Shown here: positions 42,342 to 50,417 of the stretch, piece by piece
Position numbering within the stretch: the first letter of the stretch is position 1
How the letters are laid out: each line of letters starts with the position of its first letter
Assembly: GCA_900468805.1 (NCBI GenBank)
Contig: UEIF01000038.1
Coordinates: forward strand, 1 to 64,000
Length of the DNA stretch: 64,000 nucleotides
Source of the DNA: Hyphomicrobiales bacterium
Lineage (GTDB): Bacteria > Pseudomonadota > Alphaproteobacteria > Rhizobiales > Rhizobiaceae
Reading direction: 5' to 3'
Translations under genes and position numbers: made by a program
Notes under the pieces: generated by a model
The model's input: only the letters and a program-made list of their open reading frames with translations
What the model was told of the DNA's origin: nothing
The model's database searches: none

Positions 42342-43742
42342 ATGACCCGTGAAATCAGGCTCAACGCCTTCGACATGAATTGCGTCGGACACCAGTCGCC
42401 GGGGCTGTGGCGGCATCCGCGCGACAAGTCCTGGACTTACAAGGATCTGGATTACTGGGTGCATCTGGCAAAGACGCTGGAGCGCGGCAAGTTCGACGGT
42501 CTGTTCATCGCCGATGTGCTCGGCGTCTATGACGTCATGAACGGCAATGTCGATGCAGCACTGCGCCATTCGGCGCAGGTGCCGGTCAACGATCCGCTGC
42601 AGCTCATCCCGACCATGGCCTACGAGACCGAGCATCTCGGCTTCGGCCTGACGGCCTCGCTCTCCTTCGAACATCCCTATACATTCGCCCGGCGCATCTC
42701 GACGCTCGACCACCTGACCAAGGGCCGCGTCGGCTGGAACATCGTCACCTCCTATCTCAACAGCGGCGCGCTCAATATCGGCCAGCCGGCACAGACCAAT
42801 CATGACGACCGCTACGATCTCGCCGACGAATATCTCGAGGTCTGCTACAAGCTCTGGGAAGGAAGCTGGGAGGACGGTGCAGTCGTCCGAGACCGCGAAA
42901 CGGGCATCTTCACCCATCCGGAAAAGGTCCATCCGATCAACCATTCCGGCAAATACTTCACGGTTCCCGGCATTCATCTGAGCGAGCCCTCGCCACAGCG
43001 CACGCCGGTGCTCTACCAGGCCGGCGCTTCGAGCCGCGGCAAGGATTTTGCCGGCGCACATGCCGAGTGCATTTTCGTGGCGGCACCCTCAAAGGCGGTT
43101 CTGAAGCGCTATGTCGCCAATGTCCGCCAGGCTGCCGAACGGATCGGGCGCAACCCGCGGGAAATCCTCGCCTTCAACCTCCAGACCGTCGTGCTTGGCG
43201 AGACGGATGCCGAGGCGCAGCGCAAGTTCAACGAATATCGCGAGTACGCCTCTTTCGAAGGCGCGCTGACGCTGATTTCCGGCTGGACCGGCATCGACTT
43301 CGGCCAGTTCGGGCCGGACGAGGTGCTCCGCCATCGCTATACGAATGCCGTGCAATCGGCCGTCGAGACCTTCACGACCATCGATCCGAGCAAGGAATGG
43401 ACGGTACGCGAGATGGCGGACTGGGTGGGCGTCGGCGGCTTTGGCCCGGTCTTCGTTGGCTCCCCCTCGACGGTTGCCGACCTTATGCAGGAATGGGTCG
43501 AGGATACCGATGTCGATGGCTTCAACCTTGCCTATGCGGTGACGCCCGAGAGCTTCGAGGACACTGTCGATCTGCTGGTGCCGGAGTTGCAAAAGCGCGG
43601 CGTCTACAAGACCGAATACCGGCAGGGTACGCTGCGCGAAAAGCTCGGTGGTGCAGGACCACGGCTGGTTGCTCCGCATCCGGGAGCGGCCTATCGCAAC
43701 CTCGGAACGGAAGCGCTGCGGCTCGCTGTCGGCGGTCGCTGA
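42342..43742 (+). CDS. LLM-class FMN-dependent monooxygenase, DszA/DmoA-like
   Basis: A 466-residue enzyme of the NtaA/SnaA/DszA family. Conserved stretches: VGHQSPGLWRHPRDKSWTYKDLDYWVHLAKTLERGKFDGLFIADVLGVYDV, then ASLSFEHPYTFARRISTLDHLTKGRVGWNIVTSYLNSGALNIG with its active-site region, and TPVLYQAGASSRGKDFAGAHAECIFVAAPSK. DszA cleaves dibenzothiophene sulfone; DmoA makes methanethiol and formaldehyde from dimethyl sulfide. It is the last gene of the CUT2 operon 2, so its substrate is probably what the transporter imports. It shares family with the gene at 29540 but only moderate similarity. A flavin reductase is needed and not seen nearby. Confidence 0.9.
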   Translation: MTREIRLNAFDMNCVGHQSPGLWRHPRDKSWTYKDLDYWVHLAKTLERGKFDGLFIADVLGVYDVMNGNVDAALRHSAQVPVNDPLQLIPTMAYETEHLGFGLTASLSFEHPYTFARRISTLDHLTKGRVGWNIVTSYLNSGALNIGQPAQTNHDDRYDLADEYLEVCYKLWEGSWEDGAVVRDRETGIFTHPEKVHPINHSGKYFTVPGIHLSEPSPQRTPVLYQAGASSRGKDFAGAHAECIFVAAPSKAVLKRYVANVRQAAERIGRNPREILAFNLQTVVLGETDAEAQRKFNEYREYASFEGALTLISGWTGIDFGQFGPDEVLRHRYTNAVQSAVETFTTIDPSKEWTVREMADWVGVGGFGPVFVGSPSTVADLMQEWVEDTDVDGFNLAYAVTPESFEDTVDLLVPELQKRGVYKTEYRQGTLREKLGGAGPRLVAPHPGAAYRNLGTEALRLAVGGR

Positions 43743-43749
43743 AAATAAT

Positions 43750-43780
43750 GGCTGGGTGACAAAAAATATCTCGCCCGGCC
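43750..43780 (+). terminator. Weak hairpin after the DszA-like gene
   Basis: GGCTGGGTGA at 43750-43759 pairs with TCGCCCGGCC at 43771-43780, ten pairs of which two are G-U. The T tail is absent. Confidence 0.4.
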
Positions 43781-43833
43781 AACCTATTCGAATTTAATTT
43801 CTGTCACACTTATCGTTTCAGCTCGAATATAGC

Positions 43834-43848
43834 CTATTGAATTTTTAG
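43834..43848 (+). promoter_or_regulatory. AT-rich box before the peptide-type ABC operon
   Basis: CTATTGAATTTTTAG, a full CTA-N9-TAG match, 16 bases before the binding-protein ATG; its core GAATTT is the same as in the box at 31118. Confidence 0.4.
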
Positions 43849-43863
43849 GGATTAGGAGGGGGC

Positions 43864-45474
43864 ATGACTATTGCAGATATCTCGCGGCGGAGCCTGCTGA
43901 AAGGCACTGCGGTGCTTCTTGGTTCGACCGCGCTTTCGCGCATTGTGCTGGCACAAGACGTACCGGCCGGCGGACGCCTGATCGTCGCAGCCGATTCCGA
44001 GCCGAAAAACCTCAATCCGGCTATCGTCGCCTCGAACGGCGTCTTCTTCGTCGCCAGTAAGGTGATCGAACCGTTGGCTGAAGCCTCCTTCGAAGGCGCC
44101 GACGGTCTTTCGCCGCGGCTCGCCACCTCCTGGGAAGGTTCGCCTGACGGGCGCTCGGTTACCTTCAAGCTGCGTGAAAACGCCACCTGGCACGACGGCA
44201 AGCCGTTCACATCAGCCGACGTCGCCTTCTCGGCACTCAACGTCTGGAAGCCGCTTCAGAATCTCGGCCGCCTGGTCTTCGCCAATCTGGAGGCGGTCGA
44301 CACGCCCGACGACCACACGGCGATCTTCCGCTTCTCAAAGCCGACGCCCTTCCAGCTTATCCGCAATGCACTGCCGGCCGTCACCAGCGTCGTCCCCAAG
44401 CATATTTTCGAAGGCAGCGACATCGCCAAGAACCCGGCCAACAATACGCTTGTGGGCACTGGCCCCTTCAAGTTCGCCGAATACAAGCCGGGCGAATATT
44501 ACCGGCTGACGCGCAACGAGAACTATTGGCAGAAGGGCGAACCGAAGCTCAACGAAATCGTCTACCGTGTACTGCCCGACCGTGAATCGGCCGGTGCTGC
44601 ACTGGAAGCCGAGGAAATCCATCTCGCAGCCTTCTCCGCCGTGCCGCTTGCCGATCTCGACCGTATCTCCAAGGTTGACGGCATCAAGGTCATCTCCAAG
44701 GGCTATGAGGCGCTGACCTATCAGCTCGTCATCGAGATCAACCATCGCCGCAAGGAACTCTCCGATCTCAGAGTCCGCCAAGCGATCGCCCATGCGATTG
44801 ACAAGAAGTTCGTCGTCGACACGATCTTCCTCGGCTATGCGACGGAATCGACCGGTCCAGTTCCGAAGAATTCCAAGGAGTTCTACACCGCCGATGTCGC
44901 CAACTATAATTTCGACGTTCAGGCGGCGAACGACCTCCTTGATCAGGGAGGCTACACCAAAGGGCCTGACGGCAAACGTTTCCAGCTCAAGCTCCGCCCG
45001 GCGCCCTATTTCAACGAGACACGCCAGTTCGGCGATTATCTGCGTCAGGCGCTTGCTGCTGTCGGCATCGACGCGGTGATCGTCAACGCCGATGCAGCGG
45101 CCCACCAGAAGGCAGTTTACACCGATCACGACTTCGACATCGCTGTTGGCCCGCCGGTCTTCCGCGGCGATCCGGCCATTTCCACAACGATCCTTGTGCA
45201 GTCCGGAACGCCTGACGGCGTGCCCTTCTCCAACCAGGGCGGCTATGTCAGCGCCGAACTCGACAAGATCATAGAGCAGGCCTCCGAAACCGTGGATACT
45301 GCGGCGCGTACCGACCTGTACTACAAGTTCCAGCAACTCGCGGTGGCGGAACTGCCGCTGATCAATGTTGCCGAATGGGGCTTCATCACGGTGGCGCGCG
45401 ATACGGTATTGAACGTATCGGACAATCCGCGCTGGGTAGTTTCGAACTGGGGCGATACAGCGCTGCAATCATGA
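43864..45474 (+). CDS. Peptide/nickel-type ABC transporter substrate-binding protein (family 5)
   Basis: A 536-residue protein of the DppA/OppA family. The signal begins MTIADISRRSLLKGTAVLLGSTALS, a twin-arginine (SRRSLLK) export signal. The mature part has DSEPKNLNPAIVASNGVFFVASKVIEPLAE, then ATWHDGKPFTSADVAFSALNVWKPL and NNTLVGTGPFKFAEYKPGEYYRLTRNENYWQKGEPKL, all typical. AGGAGGG is very close to the ATG. Cluster SBP_bac_5 proteins bind peptides, nickel, opines or glutathione-like compounds. It is the first gene of a five-gene transporter operon with a PLP enzyme at its end. Ligand not known. Confidence 0.92.
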   Translation: MTIADISRRSLLKGTAVLLGSTALSRIVLAQDVPAGGRLIVAADSEPKNLNPAIVASNGVFFVASKVIEPLAEASFEGADGLSPRLATSWEGSPDGRSVTFKLRENATWHDGKPFTSADVAFSALNVWKPLQNLGRLVFANLEAVDTPDDHTAIFRFSKPTPFQLIRNALPAVTSVVPKHIFEGSDIAKNPANNTLVGTGPFKFAEYKPGEYYRLTRNENYWQKGEPKLNEIVYRVLPDRESAGAALEAEEIHLAAFSAVPLADLDRISKVDGIKVISKGYEALTYQLVIEINHRRKELSDLRVRQAIAHAIDKKFVVDTIFLGYATESTGPVPKNSKEFYTADVANYNFDVQAANDLLDQGGYTKGPDGKRFQLKLRPAPYFNETRQFGDYLRQALAAVGIDAVIVNADAAAHQKAVYTDHDFDIAVGPPVFRGDPAISTTILVQSGTPDGVPFSNQGGYVSAELDKIIEQASETVDTAARTDLYYKFQQLAVAELPLINVAEWGFITVARDTVLNVSDNPRWVVSNWGDTALQS

Positions 45475-45514
45475 TAGGGTCGAAGGCTGATTTCCTTCAG
45501 AGGCCTCGTCCGGC

Positions 45515-46504
45515 GTGAAACGTGCACTCATCCTCCTGAGACGCAGGGTCATCAGCAGCATTCCAGTGCTGCTGATCGTCGTGATCTTCAGCTTCTTCCT
45601 GCTTGAATTCGCTTCCGGCGATGCCGTTGATGCCTATCTCGGCTCGATCGGCGGCGGTGATGCGGCGCTGATCAAATCGTTGCGGGAAAGCTACGGGCTC
45701 GATCAATCGGTCTTCGCCCGCCTCTGGCTCTATCTTTCGTCGCTCGCCCGTCTCGACCTCGGCTGGTCTGTAGCCTTCAACCGGCCGGTACGCGACCTCA
45801 TTGCCGAACGGCTGCCGAACACACTGCTCCTGATGGGAAGTGCCACGGGGCTTTCTTTCGGACTCGGCTCGGCGCTCGGCATCCTAGCCGGAGCAAGGCC
45901 GGGCAGCCTGCGTGATCGCGCCCTGTCGATCGGTTCTCTGATCATTTATGCCATTCCAAGCTTCTGGCTGGGATTGGTGCTCAGCATCCTCTTTTCGGTC
46001 AAGCTGCGCTGGCTGCCGATCGCCGGTATCGAGACTATCGTCTCCGGCAAGACCGGCCTTTCCCGTGCGCTTGATGTTGCAGAGCATCTTGCCCTGCCAG
46101 TCGGGGCTCTAGCCTGCATCTATCTTGCGATTTTTCTGCGCGTCATGCGTTCAGGCATGGCAGAAGCCTGGAAGCTCGATTTCGTGCTGTTTGCCCGCGC
46201 AAAGGGACTGTCGCGCAGCCGCATCGTGCTTCGCCATGTGGCGCGCAATGCGCTGCTACCACTCGTCACCATGCTCGGGCTACAGTCTGCCGCCATGCTC
46301 GGCGGCAGTGTGGTGATCGAGAGCGTCTTTGCCATTCCAGGCTTCGGCAGGCTGGCGCAGGAGGCGGTCAACGGCCGTGACGCGCCGCTGCTGATGGGCA
46401 TCATCGTCACCAGCGCCGTTCTGGTGATCTGCGTCAATTTCATCGTCGATCTCGCCTATGCCGCCCTCGATCCGCGCATCGGCGCATCGGAGGGTCGGGC
46501 ATGA
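45515..46504 (+). CDS. Peptide-type ABC transporter permease, DppB-like
   Basis: A 329-residue membrane protein with six predicted helices. It has the family start (LLRRRVISSIPVLLIVVIFSFFLLEFASGDA), KSLRESYGLDQSVFARLWLYLSSLARLDLGWSV and the EAA loop FVLFARAKGLSRSRIVLRHVARNALLP. The start is a GTG at 45515; no ATG in that frame gives the same N-terminus. A short hairpin (45482-45498) lies before it. It overlaps the DppC-like gene by four bases. Confidence 0.9.
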   Translation: MKRALILLRRRVISSIPVLLIVVIFSFFLLEFASGDAVDAYLGSIGGGDAALIKSLRESYGLDQSVFARLWLYLSSLARLDLGWSVAFNRPVRDLIAERLPNTLLLMGSATGLSFGLGSALGILAGARPGSLRDRALSIGSLIIYAIPSFWLGLVLSILFSVKLRWLPIAGIETIVSGKTGLSRALDVAEHLALPVGALACIYLAIFLRVMRSGMAEAWKLDFVLFARAKGLSRSRIVLRHVARNALLPLVTMLGLQSAAMLGGSVVIESVFAIPGFGRLAQEAVNGRDAPLLMGIIVTSAVLVICVNFIVDLAYAALDPRIGASEGRA

Positions 46505-47328
46505 CACTGCTGCGCCGTCTCCTTCAGACTCCGGAAGGAGCGATCGGGTTTGCGATCCTGGCGGCCTTGCTGATTGCTGGTCTGCTGGCCCCGGTCATAT
46601 CGCCAGGAGATCCGCTGCGGATCGCCGGCCGGGCGCTGCTTTCGCCCTTCACCGACTCGAACCTGCCGCTCGGCACCGATAGGCTGGGGCGCGATGTGCT
46701 CGCCGGCCTGCTCTACGGCGCGCGGACTTCGCTGGCCGTAGGAATTGCCGCAGCCCTTTCCGCCATGGTGCTCGGGCTTTTCGTCGGCATGACTGCCGGC
46801 TTTGCCGGCGGTGTCATCGACGAGGCATTGATGCGCGTCGTCGATGCCTTCCAGATCGTACCGGGCTTCCTGCTGGCGCTCGCTTTCGTCAGCATCATCG
46901 GCGTGTCGACACCGGTCGTCGTCTTTGCGATTGCACTCGGGACCTGGGCCGATCCCGCACGGCTGACGCGAGCGCAAGTGCTATCCATCCGCGAGCGGGA
47001 TTATGTGGCTGCCGCACGCGTGATCGGCATGCATCCGGCCGAGATCGCCTCTAAGGAAATCCTGCCGAACGCCCTGCCGCCGGTTCTGGCCCTGTCTGCC
47101 ACTATCGTGGCCGGCGCGATCCTGACCGAAGCCGCCCTCTCCTTTCTTGGTCTCGGTAATCCCAATCTCGCCACCTGGGGCTCGATGATTGCCGAAGGCC
47201 GCAGCGTATTGCGCTCGGCAGCCTATCTTTCGGTTCTGCCCGGTCTGGCGCTGGCCATCACCGTGCTCGGCGTTCATCTCTTCAGCGAGGGTTTGACCCG
47301 GGCGCTCGACACTGGCGGAGCCCGGTAA
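46501..47328 (+). CDS. Peptide-type ABC transporter permease, DppC-like
   Basis: A 275-residue partner permease. The motif FTDSNLPLGTDRLGRDVLAGLLYGARTSLAVG near residue 45 is the DppC signature; the EAA loop reads YVAAARVIGMHPAEIASKEILPNALPP; AALSFLGLGNPNLATWGSMIAEG is at the C-terminal side. ATGA overlap with the DppB-like gene and a one-base overlap with the next ATPase gene show tight coupling. Confidence 0.92.
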   Translation: MTLLRRLLQTPEGAIGFAILAALLIAGLLAPVISPGDPLRIAGRALLSPFTDSNLPLGTDRLGRDVLAGLLYGARTSLAVGIAAALSAMVLGLFVGMTAGFAGGVIDEALMRVVDAFQIVPGFLLALAFVSIIGVSTPVVVFAIALGTWADPARLTRAQVLSIRERDYVAAARVIGMHPAEIASKEILPNALPPVLALSATIVAGAILTEAALSFLGLGNPNLATWGSMIAEGRSVLRSAAYLSVLPGLALAITVLGVHLFSEGLTRALDTGGAR

Positions 47329-48110
47329 TGATTGCTCCCTTCTGCAGTGTGAAAGGACTTTCGGTCCGCTACGGCCAAGAGGTGGCGTTGAGTTCTGTCG
47401 ATCTCGATATCGTAAAAGGCGAGAGGCTGGCGATCGTAGGCGAAAGCGGCTCCGGGAAAAGCACGCTTGCCCGTGCGCTTGCCGGGCTCCTGCCGAAACG
47501 GGTCAAAATCGAAGGCGAAATAACATGGCCGGCTCTCGGTCATGCTCCGCTCCCCGGCCGCGATTTCGGTTTCGTCTTTCAGGATCCCGGCACCAGTCTC
47601 AATCCGGTGCTGACCATTGGCGAGCAGGTTGCGGAAGCCGCTCGACAGCACTTGAGGTTGGACTGGCGGCAGGCCTATGCCCGTGCTGAAGAGCTTCTGG
47701 AACGGGTGCGCATACCGCAGTCCGCAAGCGTCATGCGCGCTTTCCCGCATCAACTTTCAGGAGGCCAAAGGCAGCGCGTGGTGATTGCCGCGGCAATCGC
47801 GGCCAATCCCGCCTTGCTGATCGCCGATGAGGCGACCAGTGCGCTCGACGTGGTGGTCCAGGCAGAGATCGTCCGTCTTCTCGACGGGCTAGTGCGTGAG
47901 GAAGGCATGACGCTGCTTTTCATTACTCATGATATCGCGCTCGCCTCCGGCTTCGTCGACCGCGTCGCCGTCTTCCGCAATGGAGAATTGTTGGAAGCTG
48001 GTCCCGTTCGATCGGTGCTATCGTCGCCATCTCACCGCTATACCGCCGCCCTGATCTCCAGCCATCGCGATCTCTCCACACAGCCCCTGATTACCGAGGC
48101 GGTATCATGA
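47328..48110 (+). CDS. Peptide-type ABC transporter ATPase, DppD-like
   Basis: A 260-residue ATPase with Walker A GESGSGKST near residue 42, signature LSGGQRQRVVIAAAI, Walker B LLIADEATSALDVVVQ, and LVREEGMTLLFITHDIAL. It is shorter than the usual 320-330 residues of DppD and lacks the C-terminal oligopeptide-transporter extension. Overlaps the next ATPase gene by four bases (ATGA), so the two ATPases are made together and likely form a heterodimer. Confidence 0.9.
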   Translation: MIAPFCSVKGLSVRYGQEVALSSVDLDIVKGERLAIVGESGSGKSTLARALAGLLPKRVKIEGEITWPALGHAPLPGRDFGFVFQDPGTSLNPVLTIGEQVAEAARQHLRLDWRQAYARAEELLERVRIPQSASVMRAFPHQLSGGQRQRVVIAAAIAANPALLIADEATSALDVVVQAEIVRLLDGLVREEGMTLLFITHDIALASGFVDRVAVFRNGELLEAGPVRSVLSSPSHRYTAALISSHRDLSTQPLITEAVS

Positions 48111-48886
48111 ATGGGCTTCTGACCGTAGCTGCATTGTCCAAGGCCTATTCCGGTTCCGGTCGCCAGGTAGCGGCGCTTGACGCAGTTTCTCTGGCAATCG
48201 CGGCCGGCGAAACCCTGGGCTTGGTCGGAGCTTCCGGCAGCGGAAAATCGACACTGGCGCGTGTCCTTCTACGCCTGTTGGAGCCTGATGCCGGCTCCAT
48301 CCGGTTCGAGGGAGAGGATTGGCTCGCACTTCGCGGCGCCGACCTGCGACGCCGACGCGCACATATGCAGATGGTGTTTCAGGACCCACTCGCCGCCTTC
48401 AATCCGCTGGCATCCGTCGCCTCGGTTCTCGACGATCCGCTAAGAATTCACGGCATTGCGGACAAGGCGCGGCGGCCGGGCGAAATCGCTGCCCTGCTCG
48501 AGCGCGTCGGTCTGCCCGCCGCCTTTGCCTCCCGCCCAGTCCGCACGCTGTCGGGCGGACAACGACAGCGCGTCGCCATTGCCCGCGCCATCTCGACGCG
48601 GCCCTCCCTACTGGTTCTGGATGAGGCCGTTTCCGCACTCGATGTGACCGTTCGCGGCCGCATCCTTGAATTGCTGGTCGAGCTACAGCGCGAGCGCGGC
48701 CTTGCCTATCTCTTCATATCCCATGACCTCGCGGTGGTGCGGGCGATCTCGCATCGCATCGCGGTCATGGACGCCGGCCGTATCGTCGAGGAAGGACCGG
48801 CGAGAGATGTCGTTACCGCCCCACGATCCGACGCGGCGCGCCAGCTCGTTGCGGCCGTGCCGCGCCTCGTGACCGAACCCGCTTGA
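48107..48886 (+). CDS. Peptide-type ABC transporter ATPase, DppF-like
   Basis: A 259-residue ATPase with Walker A GASGSGKST, MQMVFQDPLAAFNPLASV, signature LSGGQRQRVAIARAI and Walker B LLVLDEAVSALDVTV. Like its partner it is short and lacks the family's C-terminal extension. It ends 11 bases before the ATG of the class-V PLP enzyme, and that gene's ribosome site lies over its last codons, so they are coupled. Confidence 0.9.
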   Translation: MNGLLTVAALSKAYSGSGRQVAALDAVSLAIAAGETLGLVGASGSGKSTLARVLLRLLEPDAGSIRFEGEDWLALRGADLRRRRAHMQMVFQDPLAAFNPLASVASVLDDPLRIHGIADKARRPGEIAALLERVGLPAAFASRPVRTLSGGQRQRVAIARAISTRPSLLVLDEAVSALDVTVRGRILELLVELQRERGLAYLFISHDLAVVRAISHRIAVMDAGRIVEEGPARDVVTAPRSDAARQLVAAVPRLVTEPA

Positions 48887-48897
48887 AGGAGCTGCTC

Positions 48898-49989
48898 ATG
48901 ACCGAAGCCTGGAACCCGCTTTACGGCGCGCCGGTCTATCCGGCAGAACGTCACGCCACTCTTGCCCGCCGCATCGGCCTATTGCTGAAGACTGATAACG
49001 ACGTGCTGCTGGTGCAGGCCGAGGCCGTGGTGGCGCTTGAAGCCGTCGCGACCAGCCTTGCAAAGCCCGGCCTTTCGGCGTTCAACATCGTAACCAGTCC
49101 GTATGGCGGCTGGTTCGGGCAGTGGCTGCGCCGCGGCGGCGCTACCGTCATCGACATCGTCGCCCGACCCGGCAGACCCATCGAGGTCGAAGCGATTATT
49201 GCGGCGCTGGATGCCAATCCCGGTGTCCGTGTGCTGGCGCTCGTTCACGCGGAATCGGCAAGCGGCATCCTCAATCCGCTGCCTGAAATCGCCGCGTTGG
49301 CGCGGGCACGAGGCATCGTAACGGTGGTCGATGCGGTAGCATCTGTCGGCGGTCACGCGCTCGATGTCGCCGGATCGGGCATCGATATTGCCGTGATCGG
49401 CCCGCAGAAGGCGCTTGGCGGACCTGCCGGCGTTTCCGCCCTGTCGGTCAGCCCGCGAGCTTGGGAGCTGATCCTGCGTGACGATGCGCCACGTGATTCC
49501 ATCCTGTCGCTGGTCGATCTGAAGGCCTGGGTCGATGCCGGCGGCGGAGCGTTGCCGGGAACGCCGGCGCCACTGGAATTCTTTGCATTGGAGGCCTCGC
49601 TTGACCGGGTCGAGGCGGAGGGCATCGAGCAGATCGTCGCACGCCATGAGAGAGCCGCTTCGGCAAGTCGAGCAGGCCTTGCAGCGCTGGGCGCCAGCCT
49701 TTGGGTGCCGGCCGAACAGGCATCAAACCTCGTGACAACGGTCTCCGTGCCATCAGGAGTTGAATCCAGTTCTGTCATCGGTTTTTCGGCAGGGTTGGGT
49801 GTCGAATTGACGCCAGGTGTCGGAGCGGGCTCGTCCCACTTGATACGCTTCAACCATACAGGTCCACGGGCAACGTTCCAGACGGTGCTTGCAAATGTCG
49901 TGGCTTATGGCGCTGCGCTTCGGCGGGCTGGTTTCCCGGCTAATATCGCAGCCGCATCGGAAGCGGTGACGAAGACCTACAGCGGCTGA
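48898..49989 (+). CDS. Class-V PLP-dependent aminotransferase-like enzyme
   Basis: A 363-residue fold-type-I PLP enzyme of the alanine-glyoxylate aminotransferase / serine-pyruvate class. ALVHAESASGILNPL near residue 115 and VVDAVASVGGHALDV (D145) are the PLP-ring contacts; IDIAVIGPQKALGGPAGVS holds the Schiff-base lysine K171. The C-terminal part has GLGVELTPGVGAGSSHLIRFNHTGPRAT, close to the family's substrate-binding arginine. The ATG at 48898 has AAGGAG before it. As the last gene of a peptide-type ABC operon in a sulfur-rich region it could act on the imported amino compound, as aminotransferase or lyase. That is inferred; the sequence alone does not tell which. Confidence 0.82.
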   Translation: MTEAWNPLYGAPVYPAERHATLARRIGLLLKTDNDVLLVQAEAVVALEAVATSLAKPGLSAFNIVTSPYGGWFGQWLRRGGATVIDIVARPGRPIEVEAIIAALDANPGVRVLALVHAESASGILNPLPEIAALARARGIVTVVDAVASVGGHALDVAGSGIDIAVIGPQKALGGPAGVSALSVSPRAWELILRDDAPRDSILSLVDLKAWVDAGGGALPGTPAPLEFFALEASLDRVEAEGIEQIVARHERAASASRAGLAALGASLWVPAEQASNLVTTVSVPSGVESSSVIGFSAGLGVELTPGVGAGSSHLIRFNHTGPRATFQTVLANVVAYGAALRRAGFPANIAAASEAVTKTYSG

Positions 49990-49993
49990 TTGC

Positions 49994-50161
49994 TCAATAC
50001 CAGGAGTTCGGAGTCGGCTGCCAGAAGAACAATTCCTCTTCACGCAGGCTATGCAGGCGGCTTTCGGAATCCTGTTCGGTCGCTCGGGCAGGCATTTCGA
50101 AGACCCTTTGCTCACGGCCCCAGAAAAGCTTCGCAAGGAAAGTTTTGAATGCTGCAAACAT
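49994..50161 (-). CDS. Small unrecognised protein, 55 residues
   Basis: A complete short gene, ATG at 50161 and TGA at 49994, with a very good ribosome site (GGAGGTGA) at the right distance. The product starts MFAAFKTFLAKLFWGREQRV and ends LFFWQPTPNSWY: an amphipathic, partly basic N-terminus, an acidic middle (RATEQDSESRLHSLREEE) and an aromatic tail. It may bind a membrane or a partner protein. It converges with the class-V enzyme gene, ending five bases after that gene's stop, and has about 250 bases of its own upstream region. I do not recognise a family. Confidence 0.55.
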   Translation of the reverse strand: MFAAFKTFLAKLFWGREQRVFEMPARATEQDSESRLHSLREEELFFWQPTPNSWY

Positions 50162-50417
50162 ACGTCACCTCCGGGAAAACCAAGCGATGATTTTCGCACG
50201 GATCGCGCTGCCGGGAAATATTGTCTACAAAATTTGTATTCTAATTTATTCTGTTGCGCCGCACGCTGATACCACAGGAAGAATGGCGCGCGAAAAAGGC
50301 TTTGCTCGGTGAAAAGAAGCCGCTGCCGGGATATCAGGCCTAATCTGCCACCGCCTCTTGAGAATCGAGCTGTTCCGATGCACGAAGAGCTGAAACCAAC
50401 ATGCCAAGGATCTCGGA
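50162..50417. promoter_or_regulatory. Divergent interval upstream of the 55-residue gene and the first GDPD gene
   Basis: About 255 bases with an AT-rich part near 50220-50262 (TTGTCTACAAAATTTGTATTC). It must hold leftward and rightward promoters. No hairpin or frame stands out. Confidence 0.35.

Noticed and set aside
48883..48897. TTG start for the class-V PLP enzyme
   Set aside because: The ATG at 48898 has AAGGAG at proper distance; the TTG would use that site inside the coding part.
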